Part shown: one piece after another, positions 1 through 7,831 of the stretch
How the letters are laid out: each line of letters starts with the position of its first letter
Numbering within the stretch: the first letter of the stretch is position 1
Source: Clostridium sp. C2-6-12
GTDB taxonomy: Bacteria > Bacillota > Clostridia > Clostridiales > Clostridiaceae
Direction of reading: 5' to 3'
NCBI RefSeq assembly: GCF_009928485.1
Contig: NZ_JAABNP010000046.1
Location: 1-34,240, forward strand
DNA length: 34,240 bases
Notes under the pieces: model-generated
Databases searched by the model: none
Told to the model about the DNA's origin: nothing
The model's input: only the letters and a program-made list of their open reading frames with translations
Translations under genes and position numbers: made by a program

Positions 1-637
1 ATCCTATAGTTGGTTGTCCATCTATTGTTGGATTTGCTGCTTTATATTTTTCAATTAAATCAAAATATTGATCTAAAGTTTGAATTTTAGGGAAATTAGC
101 CCATTCTAAAACTGCTTTTTGAATCCAGAATGCTTCTCCACCATGCTTTGTATCTGTTACTTTATCCATAACAGTTGAAAATTGAGGTATATAATAGATA
201 TGTCCATCTTCTTTTGTTAATTTCTTTCTATCAGTATCTGATAAAAACTTTGAAAGATTTGGATATTTATCTATTTTATCTTCTAACGGAATAAGTGCAC
301 CCGCATCTAATAATAATTGAGTTCCATCTCCACCCTCTATAAAGTCTGGATATTCACCTCCGGCTACCATTACACCTATTCTTTCTTTAGGTGTTTGTCC
401 AGTAAGCCATTGTTCTTTTATTGTAGCTCCTATCTTTTTAGCTATTGCCTTTTTCACTCTGTTATCATCTGGAATTTCAGTTCCTGCTGTCGCAAAGAAC
501 GCTGTAAATTCTTTAATTTTTCCATCCCCTGAACTAGTGCTTGCTTCCTTAGTTTTACTTCCTCCACACCCTGCAAGAAGACTTAAGGACATAACTCCTG
601 TTAGGAGTACAGAAAAAATTAATTTGGATTTTCTCAT
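1..637 (-). CDS. Extracellular sugar-binding lipoprotein (ABC transporter, LplA/YtcQ-like), 5' part only
   Basis: The reading frame opens with ATG at 637 and runs off the left edge, giving 212 codons of an N-terminal part. Residues 1-24 form a lipoprotein signal: positive MRKSK, a hydrophobic stretch, then a lipobox with Cys24 (LAGC, residues 21-24) followed by a Gly/Ser/Lys-rich linker. The mature part has the look of family 1 solute-binding proteins of the large LplA/YtcQ type (GGEYPDFIEGGD, then a GALIPLEDKIDKYPN stretch). A GGGGGG-type ribosome site lies 9 bases before the ATG. Such proteins capture oligosaccharides at the membrane surface and hand them to two permeases, whose genes would lie off the left edge. 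Its place next to a xylan-degradation locus suggests xylo- or aldouronate-oligosaccharides as ligands; this is inference. The substrate cannot be read from the sequence. Confidence 0.85.
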   Translation of the reverse strand, partial: MRKSKLIFSVLLTGVMSLSLLAGCGGSKTKEASTSSGDGKIKEFTAFFATAGTEIPDDNRVKKAIAKKIGATIKEQWLTGQTPKERIGVMVAGGEYPDFIEGGDGTQLLLDAGALIPLEDKIDKYPNLSKFLSDTDRKKLTKEDGHIYYIPQFSTVMDKVTDTKHGGEAFWIQKAVLEWANFPKIQTLDQYFDLIEKYKAANPTIDGQPTIG

Positions 638-700
638 TAACGTTCCCCCCTATTTCTCATTTTTATAAATCTGTACGCATCTTATTGTTGCGTTACAATC

Positions 701-714
701 TGTAAACGTTTCCG
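701..714 (-). promoter_or_regulatory. cre-like site (candidate CcpA operator)
   Basis: The minus strand reads CGGAAACGTTTACA, 12 of 14 matches to the Firmicute cre consensus TGWAANCGNTNWCA. It begins 11 bases after the candidate -10, the position from which CcpA usually blocks transcription. This would put the sugar-binding protein under carbon catabolite repression. Confidence 0.5.
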
Positions 715-725
715 CCTACATCATA

Positions 726-754
726 AATTTACCACTAAGAACTTTTTAAAACAA
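726..754 (-). promoter_or_regulatory. Candidate sigma-A promoter of the binding-protein gene
   Basis: On the minus strand a TTGTTT -35 (749-754) and a TAAATT -10 (726-731) are 17 bases apart, about 90 bases before the ATG at 637. The -10 matches only 4 of 6 consensus bases. A second possible pair (TTTACA, then TAAGAT) overlaps the cre-like site just downstream. Confidence 0.4.
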
Positions 755-894
755 CCTAACAAACTATATAAAAAATATAAATAATTATATATTTCATACA
801 TAATTAACCATTAAAAATGAATCTACACTGTTAACTTAACTTTCTTACTAAATATTTATGAAAAAAATTTATTCTCAGAGTAATTCTATGAATG

Positions 895-942
895 AAAAAA
901 ACAAGTTAATATGACAATTCTTGCATACTAGACTTGTTTTTT
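895..942 (-). terminator. Rho-independent terminator of the GH43-GH39-esterase-GH95 operon
   Basis: Minus-strand arms of 11 bp (AAAAAACAAGT at 932-942, its complement at 896-906) enclose a 25-base loop and end in a run of seven T (895-901). It lies about 55 bases after the GH95 stop codon. Confidence 0.7.
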
Positions 943-997
943 GTTTTATATATAAATATAAAATTTTTTTAATATTTTAGTAAAATTACATTTAGCT

Positions 998-3319
998 TTA
1001 TGTCGTAATTTTGAATCTTTCGCCAATAGTAGTTTTAAATTCAAATATTGAGTTACCTTCGCAATAACCAACTACAAAATCACCTTTTTCATTAAAAACC
1101 TTTAATGAGATAGTTGAAAATATTTTACAGTCCGCTCCAGCTTTTGAAGTTATAATGGCTTCAGTTAATATATTATTTTCCCATTTTATATCTACTTCAA
1201 AACCACCTTTAGCACAAAGTCCTCTTACTTCACCTTTATGCCAAGCCATAGGTAGTGCTGGAAGTATATTGATTTCTCCAGTATGACTTTGCAATAACAT
1301 TTCAGCTATAGCTGCAGTACCCCCAAAATTCCCATCAATTTGAAAAGGTGGATGATTATCAAATAAATTGGGTAATGTAGATTTGCTTAAAAGTGCCTTA
1401 ATATTTTCATAAGCTAAATCTCCCTCCTCTAATCTTGCCCACATATTAATTATCCAAGCTCTACTCCAACCTGTATGTCCGCCTCCATATGAAAGTCTTC
1501 TTTTTAGTGTTGTTTTAGCTGCTTTTGCAAGCTCTGGTGTCTTTCTCATTGTTATCTGATTTGATGGATAAAGAGCAAAAAGATGTGATATATGCCTGTG
1601 CCCCGGCTCAACTTCCTCATAATCCTCAGCCCACTCTTGGATCTGACCATATTTACCTATTGATGGTTTAGGAAGCTTATCCAACATCTTATCTAATTTT
1701 TGTGCAAATTCTCTGTCAATTTTTAATATATCAGAAGCTTTTATGCAAGCACTAAATAAGTCATTTATTATTTGACTATCCATGGAAGGAGCCATACATA
1801 GGTTTCCTCTTTGTCCATTGGATAATATATACGTATTTTCTGGCGATACTGATGGACAAGTAACTAACCTTCCTTGAGAATCTTTTATAAGGAAATCCAC
1901 AAAAAATTGTGATGCTTCCTTAATAGTTTCATATGCTTCTTTTAAGAACTCTTTATCTAAAGTAAATTGATAATGTTCCCATATGTGTAAGCAAAGCCAA
2001 GCTGCACCCATAGGCCATTGTGTAGCAGGCATATATAAATCCTGTGGTGCTGTATCTCCCCATATATCAGTATTATGATGTGCTACAAATCCCCCACATC
2101 CATACATTTTTTCAGCCGTAATTCTACCGTTCTCTCTCATTCTATCTATTTGTTTAAATAATGGAATATGGCATTCCGTCAAATTGCATACTTCAGTAGG
2201 CCAATAATTCATTTCAGTATTTATATTTATAGTGAATTTGCTATCCCAAGCAGGTAACATATCTTTATTCCATATGCCTTGAAGATTAGCTGGTAATTCA
2301 CAATTTCTACTTGAACTAAGTAAAAGATAGCGTCCAAATTGAAAATATAAGCAAACAAGTCCTAAATCTTCTTTTCCTTCTTGTACCCTACTTAATCTTT
2401 CATCTGTATATAATGAATCCAAATTTTCAAAATCATCATCATATAATTTTATACTCATACGATTAAAATAACTTTGATATTCCTTTATATGATCATTACG
2501 CAGCTCAGCATAGCTTTTTTGCAAAGCACTTTCTATTGTTTTTATACACCATTCTTCTGGATTTTCTTCCTTAAAATCAGTTGTTGCAGTTAAAAACAAG
2601 GTAACATGGTTAGCTTCTTCAACTATTAATTTATCTCCTAAAGTTTTGATGTTCCCTTCCTGCACTACTGCTTTCAATGCTACGCTAAATGATATTCCAC
2701 CTTTACCTCCTGTTACCCCTCCCATTATTATGGTATCATTTCCTATGGTCTCTATTTTATCGTAATATTTTCCCCTATCCATCCTTCCCATAAATGTAAT
2801 ATTTTTAGACTTATCGCATTTTAAATCTATTACCATTACTTTATCAGGACAGCTAGTAAAAATTTCTCTTGTATAAACGGAATCTCCAATACTATATTTA
2901 ATATTAACAATTGCATTTTCAACATCTAAATTTCTTTCATAATCTTTAACTTCGCAATTATCAACTTTAAAGTCAATAAATAAATCACCTAAGGTTTCGT
3001 AATGTCTTTGTCCTTCCGGAGTTCCTGAAAGTGTTAACATGGCTAACTCTTCTGCTGCTTCAATATTTCCACTAAATAAATATTGCCTAATAAGATTTAA
3101 ATTTTCAAATGCATTAGAATTATTTCTATCCCTTTTACCTCCATACCAAACAGATTCTTCATTAAGCTGGATTTGTTCAGTTTTGACTCCGCCAAAAACC
3201 ATACCACCTAAGCTACCATTTCCTATGGGAAGTGCCTTGTTCCATTCCTCTTCTACAAAGCCTCCATTGTTCCATTCCTTCATTTGTGCAGGTTTATTGT
3301 ACTTAAGTTTCATGTCCAT
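998..3319 (-). CDS. Glycoside hydrolase family 95 (predicted alpha-L-galactosidase/fucosidase)
   Basis: A 773-residue protein with the full GH95 layout: N-terminal beta-domain (opening with WNKALPIGNGSLGGMVFGG), then an (alpha/alpha)6 barrel and a short C-terminal beta-domain. The family motif NINTEMNYW lies at 365-373; Asn365 and Asn367 match the two active-site asparagines of Bifidobacterium AfcA. Further family motifs are SPENTY (492-497) and FQIDGNFGG (659-667), with Asp662. Residue 363, two before Asn365, is Thr, where fucosidases usually have His (His419 in AfcA). No signal peptide is present, so it should act in the cytoplasm. The ATG at 3319 has a GGAGG 7 bases upstream. It is the last gene of the operon, 34 bases after the esterase. 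In this setting it would remove L-galactose (or L-fucose) from xylan side chains; specificity is inferred. Confidence 0.9.
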   Translation of the reverse strand: MDMKLKYNKPAQMKEWNNGGFVEEEWNKALPIGNGSLGGMVFGGVKTEQIQLNEESVWYGGKRDRNNSNAFENLNLIRQYLFSGNIEAAEELAMLTLSGTPEGQRHYETLGDLFIDFKVDNCEVKDYERNLDVENAIVNIKYSIGDSVYTREIFTSCPDKVMVIDLKCDKSKNITFMGRMDRGKYYDKIETIGNDTIIMGGVTGGKGGISFSVALKAVVQEGNIKTLGDKLIVEEANHVTLFLTATTDFKEENPEEWCIKTIESALQKSYAELRNDHIKEYQSYFNRMSIKLYDDDFENLDSLYTDERLSRVQEGKEDLGLVCLYFQFGRYLLLSSSRNCELPANLQGIWNKDMLPAWDSKFTININTEMNYWPTEVCNLTECHIPLFKQIDRMRENGRITAEKMYGCGGFVAHHNTDIWGDTAPQDLYMPATQWPMGAAWLCLHIWEHYQFTLDKEFLKEAYETIKEASQFFVDFLIKDSQGRLVTCPSVSPENTYILSNGQRGNLCMAPSMDSQIINDLFSACIKASDILKIDREFAQKLDKMLDKLPKPSIGKYGQIQEWAEDYEEVEPGHRHISHLFALYPSNQITMRKTPELAKAAKTTLKRRLSYGGGHTGWSRAWIINMWARLEEGDLAYENIKALLSKSTLPNLFDNHPPFQIDGNFGGTAAIAEMLLQSHTGEINILPALPMAWHKGEVRGLCAKGGFEVDIKWENNILTEAIITSKAGADCKIFSTISLKVFNEKGDFVVGYCEGNSIFEFKTTIGERFKITT

Positions 3320-3353
3320 AGAAATTCCTCCTTGAAAATATTCTATGTTATTA

Positions 3354-4880
3354 TCATTTTCTACCTTTTTTAAAATATTCCTTTACCAAAAACTTCATTA
3401 AATCACTTGGCTGTTCCTTCAAAAATTCAGGCTTATCTTTAAATACCATTCCGTATGGAGCATCAGGAGTATACGTTTCCCAATACGGCATTTCCTCTCC
3501 AGTTGAATCTTTACCGTTTGGATCTCCAACACTTATAAAATTAGCCCAATAATTACACATTTGACGTGCAAGATCATAATGCTTTCCTACAAATGGTCTC
3601 CAACACTTAGCTAGTGTCTCAAAAAAGAACCATAAATCTACAGAATGAAAGGTGCCCGGATTATCCCATCCTGGTATTTCTGCATCAAAATTATAATAAT
3701 ACAAAGGCATATTAGCATTTGTATCAGCATTTGCCTGTCCAATAATTCGAATCGCATATTCAAGACTACTTACTGATGCTTTTTTTCTTATTTCATCTAT
3801 ATTCTCTGCTTCAGATTTAAAGAATTCAAGATATTCATCTGCATCTTCTCCAAACATCTTAATAGCCATTTTCCTAAATTCATTAACATTTTCAACCATT
3901 GGAATATTAAAAAATTCAGATGAAGTTTGCCCCAAAAGTACCGGTACCATTAAACGCTTATTTTCTATAAAAAGCTTAAATACATCTCCTACACAAAACA
4001 AATCATCTTGCACAGTTCCCCAAAACTTCTTATATTCAAGTGATTTATCACGTATATATTCAGCATCAAGCTGACGAGCTTCTGCAAGTGATGAAACTCC
4101 AAGAAAGTCAAAGAATTTTGCCCCCTCCTTTTCAGCCTCCGCTAAATTATGCTTTTCTATAGGCATTAGATTTCCTTCGTAAAGCATTGTAATAACTCCA
4201 CTCTCTATAATAGCTTTCTGACAAAATCCGTCGTTTTGAGGTGAAGTAAGTTGACTTAATACACTTCCTCCTCCTGCTGATTGTCCTCCTATGGTAATAT
4301 TATTGGGGTCACCACCAAATGCTGCAATATTACGCTTAACCCATTGTGTACCATATTGTTGATCTAGATTTCCAAAATTTGCAGGTGCTTCTGGAGCTTC
4401 TGCTGTTATTTCCGGATGACATAAAAATCCAAAAACATTCAACCGATAGTTTACAGTTACAACAACAACACCTCTACGAGCTATACGCTCACCATCAAAC
4501 TCCATCTCTGCTGTATTTCCAAACTGAAGTGCCCCTCCAAAGTACCATACAAACACTGGCAGTTTTTCATTTTCACTACATGCTGGAGTCCACACATTTA
4601 GATAAAGACAATCCTCATCCATAGGAATATCTGGATCTACATTCCATTCTCTAGTATATATATTTTTCTCATCTATTACAGTCTTTGCTTGCATTGATAT
4701 TGGTGCAAACTCAAATGCTTTTAGAACTCCATTCCAATCCTTTGCAGGTTGAGGTGCACGCCAACGATTTTCACCTATTGGCGGCGCAGCAAATGGAATA
4801 CCTTTAAAACTTGTTATACGTGGATCAGCAGCTGGTAAACCTTTAACAATTCCATTTTCAACTTTTACTTCTCTTAACAT
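3354..4880 (-). CDS. Type-B carboxylesterase (alpha/beta hydrolase)
   Basis: A 508-residue cytoplasmic protein of the carboxylesterase type B / para-nitrobenzyl esterase family. It has the N-terminal FKGIPFAAPPIGENRW block, the EDCLYLNVW block, an oxyanion-hole YFGGALQFG segment, and the nucleophile elbow GGQSAGG with Ser201. Glu322 (in GQTSSEFF) and His412 (in GTFHSVD) complete a likely triad. The frame also allows a TTG start at 4886, which is better spaced from AAGGG, but the ATG at 4880 fits the usual family start (MLREVKVENG). The gene sits 43 bases after the CE1-type esterase and 34 bases before GH95, so it is probably co-transcribed. A role in removing acetyl or aryl esters from imported xylan fragments is inferred from the operon. 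The family itself is broad and does not fix a substrate. Confidence 0.85.
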   Translation of the reverse strand: MLREVKVENGIVKGLPAADPRITSFKGIPFAAPPIGENRWRAPQPAKDWNGVLKAFEFAPISMQAKTVIDEKNIYTREWNVDPDIPMDEDCLYLNVWTPACSENEKLPVFVWYFGGALQFGNTAEMEFDGERIARRGVVVVTVNYRLNVFGFLCHPEITAEAPEAPANFGNLDQQYGTQWVKRNIAAFGGDPNNITIGGQSAGGGSVLSQLTSPQNDGFCQKAIIESGVITMLYEGNLMPIEKHNLAEAEKEGAKFFDFLGVSSLAEARQLDAEYIRDKSLEYKKFWGTVQDDLFCVGDVFKLFIENKRLMVPVLLGQTSSEFFNIPMVENVNEFRKMAIKMFGEDADEYLEFFKSEAENIDEIRKKASVSSLEYAIRIIGQANADTNANMPLYYYNFDAEIPGWDNPGTFHSVDLWFFFETLAKCWRPFVGKHYDLARQMCNYWANFISVGDPNGKDSTGEEMPYWETYTPDAPYGMVFKDKPEFLKEQPSDLMKFLVKEYFKKGRK

Positions 4881-4923
4881 ACTCAATTACTTCCCTTCAT
4901 TTATTAACTTAACATACCAATCA

Positions 4924-6006
4924 TTAATATGAGTCGAGCATCATACTTACAACATATGGATTCAAATGTTCCTCATTTTTTTCAAAAGCTAAACGTGCAA
5001 AATTATATGCTCCATTATTCCATACATTAAAATCATGAATTCCATCTTTTATAGCTACCTGAAAATAATTAACTAAATTATCTCCTGCATTTTCTACAAT
5101 CCCATTAGTAGCTTTTGCATAGCCACCACTGCTTGCTATTTGATCCGCATCACCACATGTAATGTAAAGTAACCGTACTCTATGATCACATGCTTTTATA
5201 CTAGTCCCTAGAACATCTCCATCACTTGATGTAGGTGCATTTGAAAAAGCTCCTATGTAAGCAAACAAATCTTCCATACCTGGAGCTAAAACAGTCTTAT
5301 CAAGTCCGTTATCCCATATTCCCTTTGTTCCTGTATATAATTGTGAATCACATCTATGGCCACCAACAATCAAATTTAGAGCCTGCATCCCTCCCATTGA
5401 TAAGCCAGCAATAGCTCTATGCATCCTACTATATTGAATACCTTTAGATGATGTATCTTTTATATCTGCATAGACATTATATTTTGATTCTATAAATGGA
5501 ATGAGGTCATACCTTAGCTCATAATCAAAATAATAAAATCCAAGCATATTAGTTCCATCTGCATTAAATGAATTATCTGTCCAATCATGTGCACTTCTTC
5601 CATCTGGAAATACTATTATCAATGGGTTAATATCTCCCTTTGCAATAAGATTATCAAATATATTACATATAATAAAATTGTCATCAATAGTCCCATTTCC
5701 TCCTAACCATTCATGACGATTTCCTCCAACTCCATGAAGGAGATATAACACATTATACTTTTTATTCTTGTCATCTTCTTTGTATCCAGCTGGCAAATAT
5801 ACATTGCATTTCTTCTCAATAGAAATTCCTTCAACTACTTCTCTTCCTGCTTCTCTAGAACTTATATTTTGATTGGTTACAAATTCACGCGATTGATTAA
5901 TATAGTTTTGAACACTATATGAAACTTCATTAATAGTTCCTTGAAGTTCTTTATCAACTGCCTTTTTATATTCATCTGGCACAGAAGTTATCTTAATATT
6001 ATTCAT
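4924..6006 (-). CDS. CE1-like esterase (esterase D / feruloyl or acetyl-xylan esterase type)
   Basis: A 360-residue alpha/beta hydrolase of the esterase D / CE1 group. The strand-turn LYLLHGVGGNRHEW (88-100), the nucleophile elbow GLSMGG with Ser203, Asp286 in CGDAD and His324 in HDFNVW give a complete catalytic set. CE1 members release ferulate or acetate from xylan, or hydrolyse related esters. Residues 1-60 precede the catalytic fold and may form an extra helical segment; there is no signal peptide. The ATG at 6006 is preceded by AAGGGAAG at an unusually long distance, so translation may be modest. It follows GH39 after a 200-base gap with a stem-loop and precedes the type-B esterase by 43 bases. 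Two unlike esterases in one operon point to a substrate with more than one kind of ester; this is inference. Confidence 0.82.
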   Translation of the reverse strand: MNNIKITSVPDEYKKAVDKELQGTINEVSYSVQNYINQSREFVTNQNISSREAGREVVEGISIEKKCNVYLPAGYKEDDKNKKYNVLYLLHGVGGNRHEWLGGNGTIDDNFIICNIFDNLIAKGDINPLIIVFPDGRSAHDWTDNSFNADGTNMLGFYYFDYELRYDLIPFIESKYNVYADIKDTSSKGIQYSRMHRAIAGLSMGGMQALNLIVGGHRCDSQLYTGTKGIWDNGLDKTVLAPGMEDLFAYIGAFSNAPTSSDGDVLGTSIKACDHRVRLLYITCGDADQIASSGGYAKATNGIVENAGDNLVNYFQVAIKDGIHDFNVWNNGAYNFARLAFEKNEEHLNPYVVSMMLDSY

Positions 6007-6142
6007 ATTTTATCATTCTTCCCTTCTCTTAATTATATATAAACATACAATTATTCCATACACTTGATCCAAATGGTTATATAATTTATTACACAAAATA
6101 ATATATACTAATAACAAAATATATTTTTTGTGTATACTACAA

Positions 6143-6181
6143 TAATGTAACGCTAACAGTTAACCTGCCAGCGTTACATTA
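6143..6181 (-). terminator. Strong stem-loop after GH39 (partial terminator or processing site)
   Basis: A perfect 12-bp inverted repeat (6143-6154 and 6170-6181, arms containing TGTAACGCT) encloses a 15-base loop, 25 bases after the GH39 stop. On the minus strand it is followed by ATTGTAGTA rather than a clear T-run. It may therefore dampen read-through into the esterase genes or protect the upstream message, rather than stop transcription fully. Confidence 0.45.
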
Positions 6182-6206
6182 CTATAAATTTTTATGCCTA
6201 AAGTAA

Positions 6207-7715
6207 TTATTCCATCCCATAGAATTCTTCTTTATTAAATCCAAGATAAGTATCTGTCTTATCACTTACTGGGAATATTTCCAACATACATAGATGATTG
6301 CATGGAATCTTTACTTCTACTTTATAGCTTCCATCCTCTTCAAATAGCTTATAATCACTTTGAAGCGGTTCTGCAGATGCCTGTAATATAGCTAATTGCT
6401 CCTTGTTTAAGCTACGTGGCTTTCCAAGATTACTCCAAGTCTGCATTGGATTTGCATGTGCTCCTCCAACTTCTTTTTTAACTAAAATTGCTTGTTTACT
6501 TATTGATGGCAGCGTTAAAGCGTATGATTCATCAGGAGATTTTTTATTATCCCTCATATCATGGTAGTTCCATCCAATAATCACATATCTACCATCATTT
6601 TTTGTAACAATTAAATTATCGTCACGATAAAGAAGCTCCCCACAAGCTTTAGAAAAAAACTCAAAAGTATAAAATGTTGGTTTCTTTATTGAGTTCATTG
6701 AAACTAAACCGAATCCCCCATGAAATACCGATTTAGGAACATCTGCTTCTTCAAACACATCACTGAACGTCCAATATGAATATGAATCTGCATATTCTCC
6801 AGCTTCACTTAAAATACGAGCTATATATGCAGCACTAAAATCTGTATCATGTACTGGACACAATGGAACATATGAGCTGTTGAATTCTGTTATATGCAAT
6901 GGCATATTAGCAATACGTGGATAATCCGCCATGATATTCCTTGTCTCTTTTAGCTCTTCAATCATATAAGTTGGTTCGTTCATTGTGTGATATATATAAT
7001 GACCTCGGTTAGTTGGTTCATTAGCAGTGTAGCAATGACGAGTTATAAAATCTAATGGCGAATCCTTCTCAATACAGTGTTCAAAAAATGCTCTCAACCA
7101 CTTTTCAGTTTCCACTCCACAAATTGCTGGTCCTCCAACTTGTATTCTAGAATCTACTTTTTTAACAGCCTCAGCAGAATAATCATAAAGCTTGAAATAT
7201 TCTTCCATAGTACCTGCCCAAAATATGATATTAGGCTCATTCCATACTTCAATTGGCCATGTGACTACTTCTTCCCTACCATATCTCTCTATTAAATGAT
7301 TTAATGTTGCAGTGATAAGCTCTGCCCACTTTTCATAAGATACTGGAGGTGTAGTATTTCCCTTCCAATAAAACACTGTCTTTTCTCCTGTTTTTAGTTT
7401 TTCAGGCATAAATCCAAGTTCTAGAAATGGTCTAATCCCATTTTCAATGTAAGTATCCATAATTCTGTCTAAATAGGTAAAGTTGTAGAATGGATATGTT
7501 TTCCCGTCCATTTCACATTCACGATATATTCCTACATCATCGCAAAATAATCCATGACCTCTTATATATTGAAACTTTATAGACTTTTGAACTAATTTTA
7601 GATGATCAATATACTCTTTTTGAAGCGCTAGCCCCATTCTACCAGTACCAACACAATATGATACGTTGTTCTTAAACGGTCTGCCCGAAGCAGGCACATT
7701 AATCTCCTTTAACAC
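6207..7715 (-). CDS. xynB: Glycoside hydrolase family 39 beta-xylosidase
   Basis: With the GTG start at 7715 the protein has 502 residues. Acid/base Glu160 lies in VWNEPN and nucleophile Glu277 in HITEFNSSY, exactly the residue numbers known for Thermoanaerobacterium saccharolyticum XynB. That agreement, the typical opening INVPASGRPFKNN and a perfect GGAGG 7 bases upstream all support GTG 7715 over the in-frame ATG at 7796. Family landmarks CVGTGRMGLALQKEY and YIRGHGLFCDDVGIY are intact. GH39 beta-xylosidases are retaining exo-enzymes that release xylose from the non-reducing end of xylo-oligosaccharides. There is no signal peptide, so it acts in the cytoplasm. It follows the GH43 gene after 116 bases on the same strand. 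The symbol is used in the sense of the family, as xynB is also applied to other xylosidases. Confidence 0.93.
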   Translation of the reverse strand: MLKEINVPASGRPFKNNVSYCVGTGRMGLALQKEYIDHLKLVQKSIKFQYIRGHGLFCDDVGIYRECEMDGKTYPFYNFTYLDRIMDTYIENGIRPFLELGFMPEKLKTGEKTVFYWKGNTTPPVSYEKWAELITATLNHLIERYGREEVVTWPIEVWNEPNIIFWAGTMEEYFKLYDYSAEAVKKVDSRIQVGGPAICGVETEKWLRAFFEHCIEKDSPLDFITRHCYTANEPTNRGHYIYHTMNEPTYMIEELKETRNIMADYPRIANMPLHITEFNSSYVPLCPVHDTDFSAAYIARILSEAGEYADSYSYWTFSDVFEEADVPKSVFHGGFGLVSMNSIKKPTFYTFEFFSKACGELLYRDDNLIVTKNDGRYVIIGWNYHDMRDNKKSPDESYALTLPSISKQAILVKKEVGGAHANPMQTWSNLGKPRSLNKEQLAILQASAEPLQSDYKLFEEDGSYKVEVKIPCNHLCMLEIFPVSDKTDTYLGFNKEEFYGME

Positions 7716-7721
7716 ATTAAA

Positions 7722-7730
7722 TCCTCCTTT
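7722..7730 (-). promoter_or_regulatory. Ribosome binding site that fixes the GH39 start
   Basis: The minus strand reads AAAGGAGGA, with GGAGG 7 bases before GTG 7715. It lies inside the longer open frame that begins at ATG 7796, which shows that the extension is not the true N-terminus. Confidence 0.85.
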
Positions 7731-7831
7731 AATAATATATATACAAAAATTCTCTTTATAATTTTCTAAATTAAACATTCTAGAATAGTTTTCCATAAAA
7801 AATATAAGTTAACATAAAATTTTCAAATAAT

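Larger units (their letters stand above)
638..997. other. Gene-free stretch between binding protein and GH95
   Basis: This stretch of 360 bases holds the binding-protein leader with its promoter and cre-like site (right-to-left, 638-754) and the terminator of the hydrolase operon (895-942). The part between, about 755-890, is very AT-rich and shows no coding potential that I can recognise. Confidence 0.6.

Noticed and set aside
317..532. Open frame of 71 codons on the plus strand
   Set aside because: It runs antisense to the binding-protein gene, which has a lipobox, ribosome site and family features. The plus-strand product is Ser/Cys/Phe-rich and has no ribosome site.
4924..6006. Assignment of the CE1-like esterase as a definite feruloyl esterase
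   Set aside because: The catalytic triad fits CE1 in general. Feruloyl, acetyl and S-formylglutathione-type esterases cannot be told apart from the motifs seen.
7716..7796. N-terminal extension of GH39 by 27 codons to an ATG at 7796
   Set aside because: A perfect GGAGG before GTG 7715 lies inside the extension, and only the shorter form gives the known catalytic residue numbers 160 and 277.
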